Source: Spinellus fusiger
Lineage: Eukaryota; Mucoromycota; Mucoromycetes; Mucorales; Phycomycetaceae
DNA: 64,000 nt
Direction of reading: 5' to 3'
NCBI GenBank assembly: GCA_025094145.1
Contig: JALLLS010000035.1
Span: 274,800-338,799, forward strand
The translations under genes were made by a program, and so were the position numbers. The notes below the pieces were generated by a model. It ran no database searches. It saw only the letters and a program-made list of their open reading frames with translations, and was not told the DNA's origin. Position 1 is the stretch's first letter, and every line of letters begins with the position of its first letter. Below, piece by piece: positions 57,086 through 64,000 of the stretch.

Positions 57086-57661
57086 GGAACACGAAACTTT
57101 ATTAACAGTCAAAAGAGATGGAGTGGAAAGAGAGAATAAGACTAACGTACTATTATTGCAACTACAGTCCAAATTAGACTCTTTTTAAAGAAACAGATTT
57201 ATAGAAAAGAAAAATGGCATAAAACAAGTGGAATAAGGGGAGAACGATGCATGTGTGTCATCTTGCTGTCAATCATAGTCTTGATCATCCCATGAGAAGG
57301 CTGCTGCTGCTGCTGCTGCCAGTGGAAGTGGTGATGATAATAATAAAGTGCAGTATGTAACAAGTGAAATGAAGACAACATAAGATAATTTATAAGAAAT
57401 GAGAGGAAAGGAAAGCATCAATGGGATGAATAAAGAAGAGAAAAGAGTGAGAATGAAATATGAAATGAAAAGACAGAGCATTGTGAGTATGTCTGCCTAC
57501 TAAGAAATGAGGTGTAATTTTCTGTACAAAGTAAGGGTTGGTCCACCAAGCCTAGTGTAGAAAAAGAAAGAAAGAGAGAAAGAAGAATGATAATTAAGAG
57601 AGATGGGGTGACTAAGAGGAGAGGGTGACAAAGACAGGGTCCTTTTTCTTTTTCTTTCTCT

Positions 57662-58456
57662 TTAGGATGAGAAGCGTCTGTAATAAGGACTGGGTGATGC
57701 GGGAGGACTGGTATGCTTTTGAGTAGGGAAACTGGAGAAAGGAGGGAGGATGTGGGGGCGGGATAGGAAGGTGTGGGCTGTGTTTTGGCCTGACATGCGT
57801 CTGTGGTGAGGACGAAGAGGTCTTGGGGCTATTGGCAGGTGGTCACTGCCAAGATCACTGAATAGGCTGCGTTGTGAGAATTCCATTGGATCTTTTTTCA
57901 TGGAAAGTAATTCATGTTCCTCGAATGCACCTGAGGGTGGGGTGACAGGTAACCATGCTGATAAGGTGGAAGGTGAAGAGGGCATTTCAGAGGCAAGAGA
58001 AGGGGGAGAAAGAGAAGGACGTCCATAGTGTCTTGACAATGTAGAGTCCGAACAATCCAACAGAAGAAGAGACTTGCGAGATTTACGAATGCCCTGTAAT
58101 GTACGGTATCGGTTAAAACAAGTAGCTCTCTTGCGGTGTGGAAGTTGTCTTGAAATCTGTCCCCATGTCAACCCATTGGCAACACCGTTACATATAATGG
58201 AGTCTTCAAGGGCCGAGAATCTGCTTCGAGCCTTGCCACTCATATGGGCTGATGAGAGGGAAAGTGATCTTTCTTTTGGTTTGCTGATAGGCGAGTGTGG
58301 AGGTGAAGTCAATTGAAAGCAGGTCTGGTGGGATGAGTAGGCATCATCGGCTACTGTGTAAGATGGGTTTAACATGTCAGCAACTGGATAAGAAAGAGGA
58401 GAATTAGTAAGAGCACTCTTCTCTGCACACAGTCATTTAAAACACATACTGTTCAT
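57662..58456 (-). CDS. Myb/SANT-like DNA-binding protein
   Basis: The model has a 7-base first exon (58456-58450, ATGAACA) and a second exon (58383-57662), giving 242 residues; alternatively translation starts at the internal ATG at 58375. One Myb-like repeat lies at about residues 52-100 (RSRFSALEDSIICNGVANGL, TWGQISRQLPHRKRATCFNR, YRTLQ). The usual tryptophans are partly replaced (Phe in the first, Trp in the second, Tyr in the third position). The remainder is Ser/Pro-rich with several SP sites (SPPHSP, SPPASPSP) and His/Arg-rich stretches. It is probably a nuclear transcription factor of a fungal single-Myb type; targets are unknown. Confidence 0.72.
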
Positions 58457-61261
58457 TGTATAGAGTACGGCTCGTCAAGTAGAGAAGAAAGAGAAAGAGA
58501 AGAAAGAGAAACGAAAGTGTGTGTGGTTTATGCGCAGGTAATGTGTGTAAAATCAACTGAAAAAGTCAAATCAGCGATCAATCAATGGTTGCTGTTGGGT
58601 GCTGGTGTGCAAACAGGTAGAAATCCGATCAATGCAGTCAATGGAATAAGAACAAGCACAATAGTCAGTGTAGGCGCAAAAGGTGGTCGGTGTGGAATGG
58701 ATGAAGAGTCTGCTTTCTCTGTTTCTTTTTGTTAAGAATCCACTGGTGATGTCTTGGTAGCTCAAAGGTAAGCAACAGAAATATGTGTTGTCCATGCTGT
58801 TGTAGGCGCCTCTTTATATACATTGCGAAGAAATAAAGGGGGTATGCCTATTATGGAAAGCACAACAAATCCTATTCCAAAGTGAACATGCATGTGCATA
58901 TGTACACTCTTGACACAGACATTTAGCTTATCACCGTACCAGTCTCTACAAAATATATAAATATAAAAAAGACCTTTTTATCCATTTTATGCTGCTGTTT
59001 CCAGCTTCTGCAACATCAGAAAACAGAATTCACAGATGAGACACTGCACCCTGAATGTCTAATTTCGGCTATTATGCCCTATTCACAGATACTTAGTCTA
59101 TAGCAAGCCATCGTCAGTCCTTTTTTGCTATGTTTTGTAATGAAAAAGGAGCCTTGCGTGTGACCATGAAAGGGAAAAGCTGTCATCTTTCTTTTTTAGG
59201 TCATAAACTTAAAGGGAGCGGTTCTTCATTTCATAGAAATTTGTTCACAAAGACTCAAGGGGCCTACAAAGGGATGGAATGATGTATTATAACGGACACT
59301 CTATTATCAAATATCGTGACACCTCTTTTTATATATATATATTATATATTCTATAGTCTATGCTCTATTCTATTTTATTTTTTAATACAGGGACACATTA
59401 ATACTCCATAGCGAAATGAACACTTAATCAACTCGGAACTTGGTGGAATTAAATGCCTCAAACGCGGGTTTTTTATTCCTATTCTTTATTTTATTTTTAA
59501 TAATGACTACGATCTTTTTGCTCCAGGGTGCAATTCAAGTAGAATGGGCTCAGTTTTGCAGAAAACATTTGTTATGTACCACAGGGACGTATCGAAATAC
59601 TTTAAGAGAGTCACGACAGATGAAACTGTTTCTAGAATGGAGTGATTTGATATGCAACGCATAGTAAAGATTGTCAAACAAAATAGTGACACGGGTCCTA
59701 GGATAGGATAGGATAGAATAGAACCAACCGTAGTTTGGACTCTGCTATCCTGTTTATCTTTTTTAGGCTATTTATGATGGGTGTTTATTGTGTGTTATTG
59801 TTAGTAGTAAGTTTTAGTGTTCATGTTATTATTATTAGTGTTATTATTTAATTATTAGTTACTACTGGTTGATAATTAATTATTACTTGATAGTGAATGA
59901 TTGTTATTACTTGGTGATGACTTGATATTTAATGCTGGATTACTCATAACGACTAGGTTGCCATTGTTCTGTTGTTGACTAGAGGAAAGGCTAGTGTTTA
60001 CTGATTTCTGTTTATTGATCTCTCTCTAGATCTCTGTTCATTGATTTCTGTTCATTGATCTCTCTCTAGATCTCTCTTGGGAGTCATCATGGAAAATAAA
60101 ACCTTTATTTTAACTCAAGCTTAGTTCAGTCTCTAACTATGATTCTTTGTTTTACAAAGTGCTGCTATCAGTATCACTTTCTTATCACAGGTGGTTTATG
60201 ACAGATAAAAAGGCAATTGTGTTGACCTTCTTAACATAAAAGTGTATTTGTGTAGGACATGGATTGTCAAGAGATTATGAGCTCACAGTTTAGTTGAAAT
60301 TGAAATAGAAGTCAACTCGGCTGATCCATGTCTTCAAAATTAGGTAGACTTGCATCATTGCCGTTGTGTGTCTTGGGTGTAACCTGCCTCTGGTATCCGC
60401 ACTGACATTGTGATCGTTTCAATGCATTACTCTATTTACTTCATCATGAGGATAAACAAGATTCAAGGCGTCATTTTCATTTTCATCTATGATCTTTTCG
60501 CCCTTCTTTGTCTCAAGTGGATAATGACTATAGTGATATTAACAGGCATATTAGCCATCTTCCTCCTCCTAGTGATTATAACATTTATCACCATAGCAGT
60601 CATCACACTTATTACAGTCAATACCATAACATGTAGAGTCATTCTCTCTCTAGATCTCTCTAGATCTCTCTCTAGATCTCTCTCTTTACTCAATAGGCAG
60701 AATGTTTCTATGAAAACAGGTCTTCTGCTTCATTTTCTTCTTTTTTAATCACTTAGTAGAAACTACTTTTTTACATTTGTGTCTACATCTTTACCCACCC
60801 AATCGTCTCGCTACAATAAGCCCATTCAGAGTGTAGTACTAAGCAGTCATCACACGACAGAGAATGCACCTACATTGCGTGAATTCCAACATCATTGAAA
60901 ACATAGACATTACAAGATATTTTCAGAATAAAGTTTAATGATTTTTAAGCCCATTCTTTTTTGTTCTTTGCTGTTCTCTCATTTTTCATAGATCGACTCT
61001 AATCATATAAGGAAGAATGACTATTGTATTATTATTATTATTATTACTCTTATTATTATTATTACTCTTATTAATATTATTATTATTACTCTTATTAATA
61101 TTATTATTATTACTCTTATTAAATAATGAGTCAAAAGAGCATGGATGTAGGAAATACATTAGAAAGAGAATGAAGAGTGTATGATAATAGTATAAGAGGC
61201 ATGATAATAATTGCTTTTTGTTGTGCTGTGTCTATTCTATAGTATAGATGGCTGATGTAGA
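58457..61261. other. 2.8-kb spacer with simple repeats
   Basis: Upstream region of the Myb-like gene, then AT-rich DNA. Frames at 59440-59664 and 60410-60748 have hydrophobic, low-complexity translations and no motif, so they are not called. Repeats of TCTCTCTAGATC type (60020-60075, 60640-60690) and a (TTATTATTACTC)n tract are present. Confidence 0.4.
61030..61122. repeat. (TTATTATTATTACTC)n tract
   Basis: Tandem ATTATTATTACTCTTATTA units with TTAATA variants, just downstream of the Acl4 gene. Confidence 0.85.
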
Positions 61262-62630
61262 TTACATTTCCATCGCAGTGTCGTCCTCTTCGTCTTCATC
61301 CTCATAATCTATTTCAGCATCTTCTGCAATGGTCTCATCTTCGGGTGCTGAAGGAGGCACAACTGCATTAATGGACCCAATCAGCTCATTTGCATGCTCA
61401 ACCATGGCTTCGTCATCTGTGCCTACTGTTTTGTAAAGCTACCATCACAATAGAAATAGATAGGCGTGTGGGTTGTTTTTGTTTTTGTTTTTGTGTGTGG
61501 AGACAAAGTTACTATGAATATCCATTGACTCACTCACTCACTCGCTGCATAATACATAATGTAGAGTACATGGTGCATAATAGGTGTACTTTACCTTGAC
61601 TGCCAACTCTAAACAATCACGAGCATCTTCCCAATGAGCCTGTCTCTCCTCACCTGGTAAACTGTCATCTTCACCCAGACAGTAGTAAGCCCAACCATAA
61701 AGATACCACAAATCCACCACTTGGTCATTCTCCTTTTGCAATCCTTCCAATACAGTGAATGCAGAAGGAAACATGCCCATCTCTAGCTGTAGCTTAACAA
61801 GAGCAAGTCGAGAATCATAAATAGGAATGGCAGGATCTCCAAATTCCTTATTGATCCACAGGTTCATGCTCTGTTCCAATGCAACTACTGCTTCTTCATT
61901 GCGTGTTTGGCTCAAACGTACAGAAGCCAGAAGCTGATAAACTTCAGAGTTTTCTGGATCCATCTGTTGTGCTTGTTGTAAATAGTCTTCACACTTTTGC
62001 TCAGCTTCTGGCTCAAAACTACCTCATCACACACACACACACACACACATGAGCACACATGAGCAAAATGAAAATACAACAGTTGTATGTTCTATTGATC
62101 TCTTACCAACAATCTGTCAAGTAGATCTCTGTCATGGAGCACAGGGCATTGGCTATTTTGAAAGAAATCAAATGTGCTTCTTTGGATCCCTCAGCCAAAG
62201 TGTTTCGTTCTGCTGTCATAAGCTCCACTCCCTTTTGGAATGCCTGGATGGCTTCTAATTCTACAGACAACTGTCCAAGATACATGTATTTACTATAGCC
62301 AACTTCAGGAGATTGGTGGATAGCAGCCAGCATATGCTATTCAGCAGCAAAAAAAACAAAAAAAAGAAATGGAAAGAGAGTGATATATGAGTACATCTAT
62401 AGTCTATTCCAGCGTTTCACTTTTCTTAATATAAAATTTCTTACCTGTCTAGCTTCAGTAAATAAAGACAACTCCATCTCAACTTGGCCTGCGACCTCAA
62501 GGATATCTGCATTGTTGGGCTCCATTTCAAGTGCCCTCTTACAAAAGGTATAGGCCATGGTATAGTCCATGGCGTCAATGTTTTGATGGATCTTGGGAAG
62601 AAGATCATTCACAGTGTACTGAGTGGCCAT
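61262..62630 (-). CDS. ACL4: Acl4-like assembly chaperone of ribosomal protein L4
   Basis: Exons 62630-62445, 62336-62107, 62018-61595 and 61438-61262 give 338 residues. TPR-like helical repeats run through most of it (YTMAYTFCKRALEMEPNNAD, PENSEVYQLLASVRLSQTRN, LVKLQLEMGMFPSAFTVLEG, LWYLYGWAYYCLGEDD). The C-terminus is strongly acidic (YEDEDEEDDT). In yeast, Acl4 binds newly made Rpl4 and carries it to nuclear pre-60S particles; the acidic tail fits binding of a basic ribosomal protein. EIYLTDCCFEPEAEQKCE is the family signature around the exon 2-3 junction. The ATG at 62630 is preferred over an upstream in-frame one because family similarity begins there. Confidence 0.88.
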
Positions 62631-63334
62631 TGTATTTGTTTGGGATAAAGACAGAATAAAAACACTTTCTCGGGATAAAGACACTTTTGCGTGTGTCTAT
62701 TTCTTTCTTTCTTTCTTTCTTTTTATATATTTATATATATATATATATATTCGGTAGTGAATAAAAAAGAAAATCAACTTTCTGTTCTTCTCTTGTGTTT
62801 TTTTTTTGTTTTTGTTTGTTTTTAATACAAGAAAAGAGGGTTGGACGCCTAGAATAAGAGTATTCCTGCAAGTAAGAAAAATAAAAAAATAAAGATAGGT
62901 GACTGTTTAATAGGACGATACTTTTTTAAAACGACTAAAGTCAGTAGCTTGTTACAGTATTTAAACTTGAGATGGAGAGTAAATCCAATGCTTAGTATTC
63001 AGATCTGTAGAAAGAAAGTATTGAGGTATTACAGTAAAATGGTATTACAGTAGAATAGTGTTAGAAATGTAAGAGAGTATTCTATAGTGTATAATAAAGA
63101 TAAAAACCTATTTATATTGGAATTGCCCCCCCCGCAACAGAACACCTGTAGACCTTTCATCCACTAACTACCAGCACTCTAATCTCTCTCATATTTAGAA
63201 GAATGGAATAGAAAGCATGTAAATGATGTTTATATCTAGATAACATAAACATAATCAAAAGAAGATAGATAGATAGATATGAATATATATACTATCAGCC
63301 TAAATAATAACAGAAAGAAGGAAAAATTGCATCT
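62631..63334. other. Spacer: Acl4 promoter and uricase 3' side
   Basis: Contains (CTTT)n and (TA)n tracts at 62700-62750 immediately upstream of Acl4, a C run near 63127 and GATA repeats near 63265. No gene is supported. Confidence 0.4.
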
Positions 63335-64000
63335 TTAAAGCTTAGAAGTGTGTCGACGAGCAGCCACAGCAGTAATAAGACCTAAATCCATTCAGGTATT
63401 AGTTATTCATTACTCTTCCTTCCATTCAACTATTTACCTGAAGGGTCTGCCTGAGGATGGTACACATCCATCTTCTTGCCAGTATTATCAATATTGAACT
63501 TGCTCAAATCAATTCCGATGTAATGTTTGTTAGGAAGTGCATAACTGATCTCTTCAATATCAGAATAACGACCCAGAATCTGCTGCTGCATCAAGTAAAG
63601 TGTAGCCTGGACAGACGCAGAATCATCTTTTGCAAATATATCCATTGTTGTTGTTCTCACACCGGCATGAATAGCAGAGAAATCAATTGACTTGTACTTC
63701 TCGGCAGGTCGTGGGCTATAGGTCCAGGTGGCATCCACACTTGTAGAAAAGATACGGTCCCATGTTTCTACAAGTGTCGTGTATTCATCCTTATAGAATC
63801 CATGAAAGGCAGAACCCGTAGTCTTCAACAGGAGGAGATTCTTAAGACCAGAAGTAATTGTTACAGTGTTACCAGCACGCAAGTGAGTGATCTTGGCAGT
63901 TTGAATCTCTTCTCCGTCGCGAACAAAAGAATGAGGGTGGGGTTGGCCATCCACAACAATACGAGACCACTTGTGTTTAATAATGTCCACATGAACAGCA
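63335..64000 (-). CDS. Urate oxidase (uricase), 5' part outside window
   Basis: Two exons are visible: one entering from the window edge (64000-63438, frame AVHVDIIKHKWSRI onward) and the last (63381-63335). Seen: VTITSGLKNLLLLKTTGSAF, FYKDEYTTL, DRIFSTSVDATWTY, IDFSAIHAGVRTTTMDIFA and ISYALPNKHYIGIDLSKFN, all in uricase order, then AARRHTSKL. The enzyme oxidises urate to 5-hydroxyisourate in purine breakdown. The C-terminal SKL is a PTS1 peroxisomal import signal. About the first 100 residues lie beyond 64000. Confidence 0.95.

Larger units (their letters stand above)
54063..57661. other. 3.6-kb spacer with simple repeats
   Basis: No supported gene. Simple repeats: TTTAGTATTA around 54909-54965, TTATTATCA around 56348-56396 and an 18-base minisatellite near 57000-57085. 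A GC-richer patch at 56745-56850 (with CACACG repeats) has no clear frame. The proximal part (54063-54500) is the upstream region of the RraA-like gene. Confidence 0.4.

Noticed and set aside
56940..57188. 82-codon ORF with NKINH repeats
   Set aside because: Created by an 18-base minisatellite; no start context or partner exons.
60410..60748. Hydrophobic 112-codon ORF
   Set aside because: Ile/Thr-rich translation of AT-rich DNA ending in a TCTAGA-type simple repeat; not supported as a membrane protein.

Overview
The window is nuclear DNA of a filamentous fungus. Genes carry many short (about 40-280 base) GT-AG introns, spacers are AT-rich, and the gene set includes fungal families (Ytp1, Vps3844/DUF3844, Acl4, a PAS-GATA regulator). 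A complete Fanconi-type FANCL, Fanzor-like remnants and many Tc1/mariner-type transposons point to an early-diverging lineage, most likely Mucoromycota. This placement is inference; no rRNA or other marker is present. All gene models were spliced by hand from the sequence, with reading phase checked at every junction unless stated.

Layout. (1) 0.2-6.4 kb: host genes - an unrecognised Ser/Asn-rich protein, FANCL divergently paired with a SANT-domain protein, and a Ytp1 membrane protein. (2) 6.5-24.8 kb: a transposon graveyard. It holds Tc1-like elements, a decayed LINE and a second 5'-truncated LINE copy, three related DD34E-type elements with very long or motif-rich inverted ends, and a Fanzor-like fragment in an element that was itself hit by one of the DD34E elements. 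(3) 24.8-33.5 kb: about 8.7 kb with no gene I can support, but with a perfect pair of 148-bp inverted repeats that look SINE-like. (4) 33.5-40 kb: a WC-2/MadB-like PAS-GATA factor, cytosolic prolyl-tRNA synthetase and mitoribosomal protein mS33. (5) 40.1-41.5 kb: a second copy of the Fanzor-type element. (6) 42-64 kb: a Vps3844-type secretory membrane protein, a repeat-rich two-TM protein, a large C2-plus-lipase (DAG-lipase-like) protein, an RraA-like protein, a Myb-like protein, the RPL4 chaperone Acl4 and the 3' part of urate oxidase with a peroxisomal SKL tail.

The host genes are a mixture of housekeeping and regulatory functions with no shared pathway. The most interesting material is the mobile DNA: two TIR-bounded elements carrying the RuvC-II/zinc-ribbon/RuvC-III end of a Fanzor (TnpB-like) protein, one of which documents the empty site for a transposon insertion in the other; a family of DD34E elements whose ends carry different, element-specific subterminal motifs; and the putative new SINE pair.
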